A stretch of 46,974 nucleotides of DNA from NCBI GenBank assembly GCA_020631105.1, contig JAHDHW010000021.1, positions 1 to 46,974 of the forward strand, in the 5' to 3' direction. Origin of the DNA: Saprospiraceae bacterium. Its GTDB lineage: Bacteria; Bacteroidota; Bacteroidia; Chitinophagales; Saprospiraceae. The translations under genes were made by a program, and so were the position numbers. Under the pieces are notes generated by a model. It had not been told where the DNA came from. It saw only the letters and a list, made by a program, of their open reading frames with translations, and did not search any database. How positions within the stretch are numbered: position 1 is the stretch's first letter; each line of letters starts with the position of its first letter. Below, in pieces: positions 26,204 through 35,870 of the stretch.

Positions 26204-27538
26204 CTATGATTTTTCTTTTAGTGAATTTGCGCCTTCCTTCATCGTATCTAACACAAAGTCCAGGGCTTGAGACCAGGCTTCTCGAATCGATGGTTTGTAC
26301 ATTATCCCTAAAACATCTGGCAGAGTATCCAGAAACACATTCTTTACTATGGGGTAATGTGCTTCTTTAACACCATAACGATTATGATTCTGTCCAAGTT
26401 TTTTCAAACCCAGAACTAAATACTCCGGCCTGGCCAGGGAGTACACGATTCCACCAAGCATATGTGTTAGCAAGCGTCCTTGTTCTCGAATATTACTCCT
26501 GAATAAGTTTCGTGCGAACGGAGCTACTTCAAATAATTTTTCATAAAAAATAGTCGCAAAACGTTCTTCATCCTGCAATAAAATATGAAGGGAATCTTGT
26601 AACTCTAACTGTAAGTCCAGTTCTTTAAATCCAATCACTTCGAATAAGTCGAAACGCTCTTCTTTCCCAGATAAAAGGCAGCTATAGTTATCTCCAATAA
26701 CCAGGGTTTCATTATTTGCATTCTGATAAACAGCTTTCGAAATCAAAGTTTTTGCACCTGTTTCTTTTGTCATTCCCTGAATTCGACTGGCCACATTTAC
26801 CGGATCACCAATTACTGAAAACTGTCGATGAGTTGGATGACCAAGATGCCCAACGTATGCTAGTCCATAATTAATCCCAATGCCCATTTCCAGTTTGACA
26901 TCAAAGTCTTTAAGCTCCATCTTATTTAATCGCTCTAATGCGTAGTGCATTCCTTGTGCTGCTCTGATCGCATCCATACAATTCTTTTGTCGAGTCCCTC
27001 CGGAAGTACCAAATACCCCAACGATTTCGTCTCCGACGTATTGGTAGATAATTCCATTATTCATTAGAATGGGTTCGCCTAAAGAGGTATAGAAGCGGTT
27101 CAGGAAATACGCCATATCGAAAGATCCATTAACAGAAGAAAGCCGGGTAAAATTCCTCAGATCACAAAATAAAATCGCAATGGGTCTTTCTTCTGCTTTA
27201 TCCTCCGGAGTCATCTCAATTTGAAGTTTATTTACTTCAGCACTGGACCAGATCAGTCGTTGGATTTTAATATCACCTTTGACATAACATTGGCAAGCCA
27301 AGCGAATCGAAGGATCCCACCTTCTCTTATCTGACATTTCTTTTTCCAGGTTTGTTTTAGGGTTTAGATTATTTGCACCTTCCAAAATCCTGATCCGACA
27401 AGTAGAGCATTTCCCGTTTCCTCCACATTCGTGCAAGTGTGGAATTTTATTTTCAATCGAAACATCTAGCACCGAAACAGCGCCAACGTCACAAGCTACC
27501 GTTTGATTAATTCCTGTATAAAGAACTTGAGCTTTCAT
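26204..27538 (-). CDS. Ferredoxin-class III nucleotide cyclase-globin fusion
   Basis: A 444-residue protein; I start at the MKAQ ATG, where the ferredoxin domain begins, although a Met 11 codons upstream is possible. Residues 1-95 are a 2Fe-2S ferredoxin domain with Cys38, Cys44, Cys47 and Cys82 (ECGGNGKCSTC and RLACQC). Residues 115-305 are a class III cyclase with metal Asp126 (FCDL), Asp170 (VGDE), Asn248 and Arg252. The purine-selecting positions are Gln166 and Ser241, not the Lys/Asp of standard adenylate cyclases. Residues 310-435 resemble a single-domain globin, with FYEKLFEVAPFARNLF and proximal His385 in LGQNHNRYGV. It probably couples redox state and gas binding to cyclic nucleotide output. 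Confidence 0.85.
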   Translation of the reverse strand: MKAQVLYTGINQTVACDVGAVSVLDVSIENKIPHLHECGGNGKCSTCRIRILEGANNLNPKTNLEKEMSDKRRWDPSIRLACQCYVKGDIKIQRLIWSSAEVNKLQIEMTPEDKAEERPIAILFCDLRNFTRLSSVNGSFDMAYFLNRFYTSLGEPILMNNGIIYQYVGDEIVGVFGTSGGTRQKNCMDAIRAAQGMHYALERLNKMELKDFDVKLEMGIGINYGLAYVGHLGHPTHRQFSVIGDPVNVASRIQGMTKETGAKTLISKAVYQNANNETLVIGDNYSCLLSGKEERFDLFEVIGFKELDLQLELQDSLHILLQDEERFATIFYEKLFEVAPFARNLFRSNIREQGRLLTHMLGGIVYSLARPEYLVLGLKKLGQNHNRYGVKEAHYPIVKNVFLDTLPDVLGIMYKPSIREAWSQALDFVLDTMKEGANSLKEKS

Positions 27539-27818
27539 GATGGTATTGAATTTAGAGTTATTCAGATACACTAAAATCGCTCAGGTATACCATACTTATT
27601 AAGATAGATGAGTGGAAGCAATAAAAAGTTATGTCAGTGGCAGGCTTAATGAGTGCGCAGTTTTTTCTTCGAAACCTGTTTCGTCTTTTATGCTAAACTT
27701 AAATAAACCAGCCCTGGACTCAATAAGCTGTACCTCCACTCATCTACTCCTCCATATTAATGCGAATGAAAATATACTTGCAATATCATTCTCATTCATT
27801 CACTTAAACCCTTTTACC

Positions 27819-28016
27819 ATGGCAAACAATCAAAAAAAAGCAGCACAAAAAGAGCACTCTCCAACACAAAGGGATACTCTACCACCTCATTCTGGTTCAG
27901 CAAATCCAGTAAAGAAAGGGACTGCTCCTGACTATTCAAGCATGCATAATGAGGTAGAACAAATCGGAAAAAAATCCAGTCTAGAAGGATTAAAAGACTT
28001 TTATAATATAGATTAA
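27819..28016 (+). CDS. Small hydrophilic hypothetical protein
   Basis: A 65-residue polypeptide starting at the ATG at 27819. The open frame extends upstream to 27612, but that part is cysteine-rich and serine-rich with no clear origin and reads like non-coding DNA. The small protein is Lys/Gln/Ser/Pro-rich and probably disordered, with no hydrophobic core, and ends in an acidic-aromatic motif (SLEGLKDFYNID). No family is recognised. It lies between the divergent cyclase-globin gene and uvrB, with a terminator at 28289. Confidence 0.55.
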   Translation: MANNQKKAAQKEHSPTQRDTLPPHSGSANPVKKGTAPDYSSMHNEVEQIGKKSSLEGLKDFYNID

Positions 28017-28288
28017 TAAAGGTGCTAGCCTCTGCTCATGTTTACCATTTTTTAATTCATCATCTTTCTAATTTGACCAAAATGAAAACAGAAAATTTAT
28101 TGGATCGATTATTTTTCTTTTTGCCCAGCACCCTGAGCTTTCTACAAACTGATTGGTATAAATTATAATCCTTTTAAAAACTATCAATCCGTTTTAAAAC
28201 ATTAATGCTAACCCGGCAAAAGCGTTTTTATATTCTTTAAATACGTCCCTTGTTTATTAAAATTAAGCCATAAGCTTATTCTTTAGAA

Positions 28289-28325
28289 AGGAGGCTTTCG
28301 AAAAATCGAAAGTCTCCTCTTTTTA
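28289..28325 (+). terminator. Intrinsic terminator upstream of uvrB
   Basis: A 13-bp stem (28289-28301 with 28306-28318, one G-U pair) with an AAAA loop, followed by CTTTTTATT. It ends transcription from the left and isolates uvrB. Confidence 0.85.
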
Positions 28326-28339
28326 TTCTTAACTTCCCG

Positions 28340-28347
28340 TATATTTG
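28340..28347 (+). promoter_or_regulatory. Promoter -7-like element (TATATTTG) of uvrB
   Basis: Exact match to TANNTTTG directly after the terminator and about 125 bp upstream of the uvrB ATG. No clear -33 element is visible. Confidence 0.4.
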
Positions 28348-28472
28348 TGATCTTCAATTAATGCTCAAAACATTAATAAACTTATCAGCAGGATCATTGT
28401 TTTACGTAATCTAGCATGTAGCAAATACTAATTAATCAAACCTGCTACAGCTAACAAGCTAATGTTCCAAAT

Positions 28473-30503
28473 ATGAGTTTCAACCTGACTTCCCCATTCA
28501 AACCGACCGGTGATCAACCTCAAGCTATCAAACAGCTGGTTGCTGGAATTAACGAAGGCGAAAAATCTCAAGTACTTCTTGGAGTAACGGGATCTGGTAA
28601 GACCTTTACTATGGCGAATGTGATTCAGGAATTGAATCGGCCTACGCTGATCCTGACGCACAACAAGACGCTGACTGCGCAGCTCTATGGGGAATTCTGC
28701 GAATTCTTTCCGGATAATGCGGTAGAGTACTTCGTTTCCTACTACGATTATTATCAACCTGAAGCTTACATCACGGTTAGTGATACTTTTATCGAAAAAG
28801 ATCTCGCCATCAATGAAGAGGTGAACAAGCTCCGACTGCGCACCGCTTCTTCCTTACTCTCTGGCCGTCGGGATCTGATCGTTGTTGCTTCTGTTTCTTG
28901 TATTTATGGTATGGGGAATCCGGATGATTACAAAACCGGGATCATTCGAATTCACAGAGGTATGACTGTTTCAAGAAATACCTTTTTATACAACTTAGTT
29001 GAAAGCTTGTACTCAAGAACAGAGGTCAGTTTTGACAGAGCAACCTTCCGGGTTCGGGGAGATACTGTGGACATCAATTTACCCTATGCTGATTATGGTT
29101 ACCGGGTAACCTTTTTTGGGGATGAGATCGAAGAGATTGAACGGCTGGAAGTCGAAAGTGGTAAACGAATCGAGGCCATTGAGCATGCGGCAATTTTTCC
29201 GGCCAACTTGTATATTGCTCCACGCGACCGTATTAATGGGATCATACGTTCGATCCAGGACGAAGCACACGCGCAAGAAAAATATTTTGAATCTGAGGGA
29301 AGATACCTCGAAGCAAAACGAATCAAAGAGCGAACAGCCTTTGATCTTGAAATGCTCAAAGAACTAGGCTATTGTAATGGTGTGGAAAATTACTCTCGAT
29401 TCTTTGACGGTCGAAGACCCGGAACCCGCCCCTTTTGTCTTTTAGATTATTTTCCGGATGATTTCTTAATGATTGTTGATGAAAGCCATGTGACGCTCCC
29501 ACAAGTCAGAGGTATGTGGGGTGGTGACCGTGCCCGAAAACTAAATCTTGTCAACCACGGTTTTCGACTTCCTTCTGCGATGGATAACCGGCCATTGAAT
29601 TTTTCAGAATTCGAAACTTTGATTAATCAAATTGTCTACGTAACTGCAACACCAGGGGATTATGAGTTAGAGCAGACGGATGGATTATTTGTTGAACAGG
29701 TAATCCGACCAACAGGCCTCCTTGATCCTCCCATCGAAGTACGTCCAAGCCTCAATCAAATTGATGACCTTCTCGAAGAAGTAGACCAACGCATTAAGAA
29801 AGATGAAAGGGTCCTGATCACTACCCTGACTAAAAGGATGGCTGAAGAGCTCACCAAATATATGGCAAAGCTCGATGTCAAGGTTCGTTATATTCACTCT
29901 GAGGTAGACACGCTGGAACGCGTCGAAATTCTCCGCGATCTTCGCCTAGGTGGATTCGATGTCCTTGTCGGGGTAAATTTACTTCGTGAAGGGCTAGACT
30001 TGCCGGAGGTTTCTCTGGTTGCTATACTGGACGCTGATAAAGAAGGTTTCTTACGAAATGCTCGCTCCTTAACCCAAACTGCCGGTCGTGCTGCCCGGAA
30101 CTCCAATGGTCTTGTCATTTTTTATGCAGATAAGGTCACGAACTCTATGCAGATGACTATTGACGAAACTAATCGACGCCGCGCTATACAAATCGCTTAT
30201 AACGAAGAGCACGGTATCACACCGAGGACAGTAAGTAAAACCCGGGAAGAAATTCTTAGTGCCCGATCTATTCTTGATATTAGAGGTGGTGCTAAAAAAG
30301 GCGATGCTTATATTGAAGCGGAGACACCAAGTATTGCTGCAGACCCGGTTGTAAGTTATATGTCCGCAGATCAACTGGAAAAATTAGTGGCAGAGACCGA
30401 AAAGAAAATGAAAAAAGCCGCAAAAGACTTGGACTTTATTTCTGCTGCTCAATATAGAGATGAGTTATTTGCGCTTCGCAAAAAATTAAAGGATGCCTTT
30501 TAA
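28473..30503 (+). CDS. uvrB: Excinuclease ABC subunit UvrB
   Basis: A 676-residue helicase-like subunit of nucleotide excision repair. UvrA loads it on damaged DNA; it verifies the lesion and recruits UvrC to cut both sides. Walker A GVTGSGKT ends near Lys43, and the damage-probing beta-hairpin YYDYYQPEAYI follows at about 91-101. The Walker B-type IVDESHVTLPQ is near 334-344, and helicase motifs VTATPGD, NLLREGLDLPE and QTAGRAARN come after. The C-terminal UVR motif (LEKLVAETEKKMKKAAKDL, about 635-670) contacts UvrA and UvrC. Length is standard. It is a single-gene unit. Confidence 0.97.
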   Translation: MSFNLTSPFKPTGDQPQAIKQLVAGINEGEKSQVLLGVTGSGKTFTMANVIQELNRPTLILTHNKTLTAQLYGEFCEFFPDNAVEYFVSYYDYYQPEAYITVSDTFIEKDLAINEEVNKLRLRTASSLLSGRRDLIVVASVSCIYGMGNPDDYKTGIIRIHRGMTVSRNTFLYNLVESLYSRTEVSFDRATFRVRGDTVDINLPYADYGYRVTFFGDEIEEIERLEVESGKRIEAIEHAAIFPANLYIAPRDRINGIIRSIQDEAHAQEKYFESEGRYLEAKRIKERTAFDLEMLKELGYCNGVENYSRFFDGRRPGTRPFCLLDYFPDDFLMIVDESHVTLPQVRGMWGGDRARKLNLVNHGFRLPSAMDNRPLNFSEFETLINQIVYVTATPGDYELEQTDGLFVEQVIRPTGLLDPPIEVRPSLNQIDDLLEEVDQRIKKDERVLITTLTKRMAEELTKYMAKLDVKVRYIHSEVDTLERVEILRDLRLGGFDVLVGVNLLREGLDLPEVSLVAILDADKEGFLRNARSLTQTAGRAARNSNGLVIFYADKVTNSMQMTIDETNRRRAIQIAYNEEHGITPRTVSKTREEILSARSILDIRGGAKKGDAYIEAETPSIAADPVVSYMSADQLEKLVAETEKKMKKAAKDLDFISAAQYRDELFALRKKLKDAF

Positions 30504-30624
30504 GGTCGTTTAATGGTGGTGACTTTTGTCCCTACTTTGCATTCATCCGTCCCAAAGCGGGCTAAATATGTATCTATTCGTCCAATAAGCTAGTACTTTA
30601 ATCCACAAGTACTAGAATATTGAA

Positions 30625-31074
30625 ATGAACCAACTCTCAGAAATTTCATCTTTATCGCTTCAACAGCTGTTGACACAGTTGTTGAAGGAAACTCAATTTC
30701 TGTCTGGGGAACTCGCAAGAATTAAAAAGCATTCCCCTTCCACCGATAAAATTATTCTTAAAGACATAAACAGTATTCATATACTGGTCGCTAAGGATAT
30801 CATTTATTGTAAAGCCGAACGAAGTTATACTCGTTTTTTCCTGCAGGACACCTCCGAGTTGTTAATCTCTCGTAATCTTAAAAACTACGAACAAGCGCTT
30901 TCTTCTTTAGGCTTTTTCAGGACCCATCATTCTTATCTGGTAAACCTGACACATATAAGGCAAATCAAGAAAAATAATAATTCAAAAATAACGCTAAGCA
31001 ACAATGTAAGTATTCCTGTTTCAAAACGAAAGCGGGATACATTACTTATTTATTTTAAAGAATTCAACCAATAA
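30625..31074 (+). CDS. Stand-alone LytTR DNA-binding protein
   Basis: A 149-residue protein with a helical N-terminus (about 1-35) and a complete LytTR domain (about 43-147). Visible motifs are INSIHILVAKDIIYCKAERSYTRFFL, SRNLKNYEQAL, FFRTHHSYLVNLTHIRQIKK and ISLSNN-type strands ending VSIPVSKRKRD. It has no receiver domain, so it is not a classical response regulator; control may come from abundance or a partner protein. It lies 121 bp after uvrB and 138 bp before a T9SS cargo gene on the same strand, which it might regulate. Confidence 0.88.
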   Translation: MNQLSEISSLSLQQLLTQLLKETQFLSGELARIKKHSPSTDKIILKDINSIHILVAKDIIYCKAERSYTRFFLQDTSELLISRNLKNYEQALSSLGFFRTHHSYLVNLTHIRQIKKNNNSKITLSNNVSIPVSKRKRDTLLIYFKEFNQ

Positions 31075-31211
31075 AGGATTACATGCAAAACACTTATAAA
31101 GAAATCAGATAGCTCGGTAAATCCTAATTAGTTAATCGTAAAAGTATCGATCTGGCGGATTGTTTTTTGGATAGACTTCATCAAAATGAATTAATCAACT
31201 TAAATCGTTAA

Positions 31212-32957
31212 ATGATGAAGTACTCTATTCTGCTCTTTAAACAACTAACTATTCTTTTTTCTTTGTTTTTTCTATTTGCATGTTCTCCCAAAGTATTAAT
31301 TGCTCAAAAACTAATTGGAACTACTTCTTCTGGAGGTATAACTCAGGGAACTGTATTTGAAATGAACGTGGCAACTAATAATTACAATAAGCTTTTTGAT
31401 TTTGGCACCGGTTATGGTACACAACCATTTGGTGGCACAATCCAGGCGAGTGACGGAAACCTTTACGGCATGACTGGCTTTGGGGGTACAGGTGGTGGTC
31501 TTATCTATAAAATGGATGCCACTGGCAATAATTATCAGATTCTTCACACCTTCAATTCTGGCCTTGCCAATGATGGCCTTTACCCCTATAGTCCATTATT
31601 GGAACATTCGAATGGGCGATTATACGGAACCGTTTCGCAGGGTGGCTCCAATGGTGGAAGCGGAATTATTTTTTGCATAGACAAAGATGGTTCGAACTAT
31701 CAAATCCTTCACTTCTTTGGAAGTAGCAGTGCTGATGGACGAATCCCCACCGGAGGATTAATCGAAGGCTCTGGTGGGGAGTTGCTAGGAATGACACCGT
31801 TTTCAGTGACTACCAGCACTGACTTTGGCACCATATACAAAATTGATCCCGATGGTAGTAATTATACCATTCTCCATACCTTCCAGAAAACTGACGGAGA
31901 ATTACCCTATGGTTCGCTTCTTTTAGCTTCTGACGGTTTGCTTTATGGCATGACGAGGGCTGGCGGAACCTCCCACGGTCAAGGTGTATTATTTAGCATT
32001 GAGGAAAACGGGAACAACTTTACGCTACTTCACGAATTTGACACAAACACAGGATACTCCCCAAATGGCGGACTAATCGATGCCGGCAGTGAGTTACTGG
32101 GGCTAACCTCAACGGGGGGTAGTTTTGGCTATGGGACTATTTTTAAATGGCCAATATATGCACCAGGATTACAGGTCCTGCACGAGTTCGATGGCACGAC
32201 TGGAAATGGTCCACAAGGTTCTTTGTTTGAAGCTTCGGATGGTTTCTTTTATGGTGTATGCACTTATGGCGGTAGTAGTAACGGAGGCACTTTATATCAA
32301 GTTGATATTGGTGGCAACTTTTCAGTATTACATAATTTTACCCTCTCAACAGGCAACTATCCTTATTTCGTTCAACTCCAGGAATTGAGTACTACCTTAC
32401 CAGTCACCTGGGCTTCTTTTGACGCCAGGGTAATAAATCAGCATATCAAACTTTCGTGGACAACTTCCTCTGAAATTAACAGTCGGGGTTTTGATATCCA
32501 AAAAAGTACAAACGGTGCAATTTGGCAAACTATCGGATTTCAAGCATCTGGAAACAATGGTCACTTAGCACAACACTATCAGTATGTAGATACAGATCCG
32601 GGAACTGGTAAACTTTATTATCGACTAAAACAATGGGATTATGATGATCAATATGAATTATCAGAAATCAAAACAGTTAACATTAAAGATGATCCACTCC
32701 TCAGAGTTTATCCTAATCCGGTAACTGAAGACCAGTTGCATATTGAGTTTACTTTGGAGCAGGCAAGCTCAGGTAGTATTAAAATAGTCAATAGCTTAGG
32801 TCTCGAAGTATTGACCTTGGTTCCTCAATTCGTAAAAGGTAAAAATATAATCGACCTTGATATTTCATCTATTCCGAATGGGAGTTATTTTTTAAAAATT
32901 AATACGGGTCGTGGAAGCCGTTCCTCTTCTTTTTTAATTAATCGAACGAGAGGCTAA
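31212..32957 (+). CDS. T9SS cargo protein with GloVer-type tandem repeats
   Basis: A 581-residue secreted protein. A signal peptide (about 1-30, ending LIAQ) precedes about seven or eight repeats of roughly 50 residues (about 33-395). They share the pattern LIGTTSSGG--GTVFEM and YNKLFDFGTG or YQILHTFNSG, typical of the repeat called GloVer, probably a propeller. A short beta-sandwich region (about 400-490) with WTTSSEINSRGFDIQKS follows. The type A T9SS sorting domain (about 500-581) has VYPNPVTED and ends in a basic tail. It should cross the outer membrane through the type IX system and be attached or released. Ligand and role are unknown. Confidence 0.88.
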   Translation: MMKYSILLFKQLTILFSLFFLFACSPKVLIAQKLIGTTSSGGITQGTVFEMNVATNNYNKLFDFGTGYGTQPFGGTIQASDGNLYGMTGFGGTGGGLIYKMDATGNNYQILHTFNSGLANDGLYPYSPLLEHSNGRLYGTVSQGGSNGGSGIIFCIDKDGSNYQILHFFGSSSADGRIPTGGLIEGSGGELLGMTPFSVTTSTDFGTIYKIDPDGSNYTILHTFQKTDGELPYGSLLLASDGLLYGMTRAGGTSHGQGVLFSIEENGNNFTLLHEFDTNTGYSPNGGLIDAGSELLGLTSTGGSFGYGTIFKWPIYAPGLQVLHEFDGTTGNGPQGSLFEASDGFFYGVCTYGGSSNGGTLYQVDIGGNFSVLHNFTLSTGNYPYFVQLQELSTTLPVTWASFDARVINQHIKLSWTTSSEINSRGFDIQKSTNGAIWQTIGFQASGNNGHLAQHYQYVDTDPGTGKLYYRLKQWDYDDQYELSEIKTVNIKDDPLLRVYPNPVTEDQLHIEFTLEQASSGSIKIVNSLGLEVLTLVPQFVKGKNIIDLDISSIPNGSYFLKINTGRGSRSSSFLINRTRG

Positions 32958-33036
32958 CAATTTATTATTATTTTTAATGTGATTGATGGTTGTTTGCCTC
33001 ATTTTCATCAAATAGTGAATCAAATAAAATTAGCGC

Positions 33037-35637
33037 TTGATAAAGAAACTACTTTTTATTCTGGTACTTTGTTACACTTGTTTATGCGTTGCGCAGCAGC
33101 CCTCTTTTAGGCAATTTACAATAAGAGACGGGCTGCCTAGCAACTGTATTTATTATGTTTATCAAGCCCCAATGGGTTCACTATGGCTAGGCACCGACCG
33201 TGGGGTCAGTCGCTATAACGGCAATGCTTTTACCAATTACACTAAAGCAAACAACTTAGGCGATAATGAGATCTTTAGCATCGTTCAAGATCAAAAAACC
33301 AGACTCTGGTTTCTTTCTAATAATGGCATACCAACTTACTTCGAACAAGGTAATTTCTACCCCCTGATGTACAAAGACCATTTACAAAAGCTCTCCAATA
33401 ACCAGTTGCATAGTATGTTCGAAGTAAACGACTCCCTAATGCTTTTCCCTAATCGAAAAGGTTTGATCAGCGGCAGTCCGGATCAGCGAATAATTAAAAC
33501 GATTCCTAAGTTTGAGAAGCAGCAGATATTTCAATACTGGCAAACAAAATCAGGAAATACTTACTACTTAAGTAGTCTAGGAATATTCCAACTGGAATCC
33601 TCTGGTAAACGAGATTTGCTCTATCCGTTTGAGAGACCCTTATCTTTTTCGAAAACCTGTTTTGATACTCAGGGTAATCTTTTGTTCACTTCCAAAAACC
33701 AATTATTACGATTCACCCATGAGGGTAATTTAGATACGCTGATTTCTAAAACTCCAAACGATAATAATTTCATCTCTGTCCATCGAATCAAAAACGAACT
33801 ATGGGTCGGTCGGCGTAAAGGTGTACTTCGTTATGAACTGCAAAACAATGAAGCAGTTCTGCAAGATTCCTTTTTATTAAATCTCCCAGTGACGTCCATC
33901 GCGCGCGACTTCGAAGGGGGATACTGGTTCTCTACTTTAACCGACGGACTATGGTATAGCAGCAGTATTGATGCACAGCATTATGCCCTTTCTAATAATC
34001 GTCCTTTACCTCCAATTAAGTCTTTAGCCTTCAATAAAAAAGGGGCATTAATACTCGGCGGACATGAAGGATTTTTAGGAAAGTTAGACCTTAAAAAACA
34101 TTCCATTCATCCTCTTAAAAACTTTAGCAAGCAGCTAGAAATTAATGCCCTTAATTTTATCAACGATACCTTATGGCTTGCAACTAATAAGTTCACCTTC
34201 TTACTGAATGGCGAAAAAGTTTATCGCGCTCGCCCCGGTACAATCCGTACCTTTCTGCTCGACTATGAAAGCCGTCATGTTTTACTTGGCGGCACGAATG
34301 GCCTTTGGCGAATCCCATTCAATATTTACTTCGAACAATCGCCAGAGCTTATAAACAGCAACTCCGAAGTATTGAATCAATATTTGATCTTTCAGGAGTC
34401 CGTCAATAAAATTTTTCAAAAATCTGATGGTTCGATTTTAGTCGGTACTAATAACGGACTATTTAATTTACAAGGCCAGAATATTCAAACCACCCCATCA
34501 TTCCCATCATCACATCCTATTGTCATTACAGACATTATCGAAGTTGCTGACCATGTACTTTTGAGTTCTGCTGGAGATGGTTTATTTATATTGAGTGACA
34601 CTCTTATTCAGATTCGCAAAGAGAATGGTTTAGCAAGTAACTTTTGCTCTAGCTTATTTGCTGATGGCCCAAATCATTTTTTTGTAGGGACAACCAATGG
34701 GATATCGAAAGGATATTTTAATCATTCAAAACTCTTCATCAACCCTATACCAATCACTCGCGAAACGGAAATCAATGATATTATTGCAGACAATACAAAT
34801 CTATATTTTGCTTCCACCCTTGGTCTAACCATTTTAAAAAAATCAACACTCCTGGATTCTAATATTGCACCCAGACTAAGACTGGAAGGGCATCAGGTAA
34901 ACGAAAAAAAAGATCATCAGCTCACTGCTTTGCGATATGACCAAAACAATTTACAATTCCACTTTAATGGCTTAAGTTTTTCTGCACATGAGTCTATTGA
35001 ATATCATTATAAATTAAACCCGCAATGGAAAAACTGGCAACACTCGACCGACCCCATTATCAAGTTTAATGACTTCGCACCTGGCATTTACGAATTACGG
35101 GTTATGGCTTGTTATCAGCAAAGCACAACCTGTAGCAAAACGATCACAATACCTTTCCAAATTCAATTCCCTTTTTGGCAGAGGTGGTGGTTTAGGTTAT
35201 TAGCCATTACGACACTTTTCGGAATCGTATATGCGTTCTTCAAAATCCGAATCCTTACCTATAACCGTGATGTGGTTCGAGAATTAATCCAGTTACTCAT
35301 CAATCGTTTGCAAAGAGAACCCTTCATTATTGTTAAAGATGTCATAGACGGTAGCAATGCTAAAATCTCACTAAACACTATCAAGTGGGTAGAAAGTAAT
35401 CGAAACTATCTAACGCTTCATCTTAATGATCGAAAAGTCACTACCCGGACGTCTCTAAAAGAGCTCGAAGAAAAGCTTCAACAGCAAAAGAAAAATGCTT
35501 GCCTTAGGGTTCATCGTTCTTATATCGTCAATACCCGTCAAATTGATGCCTGGCACTCCAGCTTCATAAAAATTGGTGACACTTCCATCCCAATCGGCCC
35601 GAATTACAAAAAGGATTTGGAAGCTATTTTAGCTTGA
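33037..35637 (+). CDS. Propeller-Y_Y_Y-LytTR one-component regulator
   Basis: An 866-residue membrane regulator starting at a TTG (33037), required because the signal peptide (MIKKLLFILVLCYTCLCVAQ) begins there. The exported part holds Reg_prop blades (about 25-610: IRDGLPSNCIYYVYQ, LWLGTDRGVSRYNG, VGTNNGLF) and a Y_Y_Y domain (about 630-712). One membrane helix (about 716-738) leads directly to a cytoplasmic LytTR DNA-binding domain (about 760-865) with VHRSYIVNTRQID. There is no kinase or receiver, so sensing and DNA binding are in one chain and the DNA-binding domain stays membrane-tethered. Cargo genes flank it on both sides. Confidence 0.9.
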   Translation: MIKKLLFILVLCYTCLCVAQQPSFRQFTIRDGLPSNCIYYVYQAPMGSLWLGTDRGVSRYNGNAFTNYTKANNLGDNEIFSIVQDQKTRLWFLSNNGIPTYFEQGNFYPLMYKDHLQKLSNNQLHSMFEVNDSLMLFPNRKGLISGSPDQRIIKTIPKFEKQQIFQYWQTKSGNTYYLSSLGIFQLESSGKRDLLYPFERPLSFSKTCFDTQGNLLFTSKNQLLRFTHEGNLDTLISKTPNDNNFISVHRIKNELWVGRRKGVLRYELQNNEAVLQDSFLLNLPVTSIARDFEGGYWFSTLTDGLWYSSSIDAQHYALSNNRPLPPIKSLAFNKKGALILGGHEGFLGKLDLKKHSIHPLKNFSKQLEINALNFINDTLWLATNKFTFLLNGEKVYRARPGTIRTFLLDYESRHVLLGGTNGLWRIPFNIYFEQSPELINSNSEVLNQYLIFQESVNKIFQKSDGSILVGTNNGLFNLQGQNIQTTPSFPSSHPIVITDIIEVADHVLLSSAGDGLFILSDTLIQIRKENGLASNFCSSLFADGPNHFFVGTTNGISKGYFNHSKLFINPIPITRETEINDIIADNTNLYFASTLGLTILKKSTLLDSNIAPRLRLEGHQVNEKKDHQLTALRYDQNNLQFHFNGLSFSAHESIEYHYKLNPQWKNWQHSTDPIIKFNDFAPGIYELRVMACYQQSTTCSKTITIPFQIQFPFWQRWWFRLLAITTLFGIVYAFFKIRILTYNRDVVRELIQLLINRLQREPFIIVKDVIDGSNAKISLNTIKWVESNRNYLTLHLNDRKVTTRTSLKELEEKLQQQKKNACLRVHRSYIVNTRQIDAWHSSFIKIGDTSIPIGPNYKKDLEAILA

Positions 35638-35648
35638 TTTGTATTTTT

Positions 35649-35683
35649 CGCTATTTCCAAAATAGCGCTAGATATCTTTTTTT
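35649..35683 (+). terminator. Hairpin after the propeller-LytTR gene
   Basis: CGCTATTT and AAATAGCG pair perfectly around a 3-nt loop at 35649-35667. A run of seven T follows after a 9-nt gap, so termination may be imperfect. Confidence 0.55.
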
Positions 35684-35870
35684 GTATTCGCTGAGTTACA
35701 GCGCTGATCCATTTCTTCAATGGTAAAATCATAACTTCCTTTTCCTTGATTTTCTCTGTCCCGAATATCACAGCGCTCGTCCCAAACCCAGTAGATTCAG
35801 TATCTCTAGCCTAATTCATGTAGTACACCTGTATACTTATTTTATTAAAAATCTTAAACATGAATTAACA

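Larger units (their letters stand above)
28017..28472. other. 456-bp intergenic region upstream of uvrB
   Basis: AT-rich DNA. It contains a 28-codon ATG frame at 28082-28168 (MKTENLLDRLFFFL start) without family resemblance, a good terminator at 28289-28325 and a -7-like element at 28340. GTTTTAAAAC near 28190 also occurs in the palindrome at 13840. I see no RNA gene. Confidence 0.5.

Noticed and set aside
27612-27818. 69-codon extension of the small hydrophilic protein
   Set aside because: Composition changes sharply at the ATG at 27819, and the upstream part has no pattern of a coding region.
28082-28168. 28-codon ORF between the small protein gene and uvrB
   Set aside because: It is short, with no family resemblance and no clear promoter. 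It could be real but cannot be supported.
29099-29367. Overlapping open frames on both strands inside uvrB
   Set aside because: They lie wholly within the conserved uvrB frame and lack any recognisable protein pattern.
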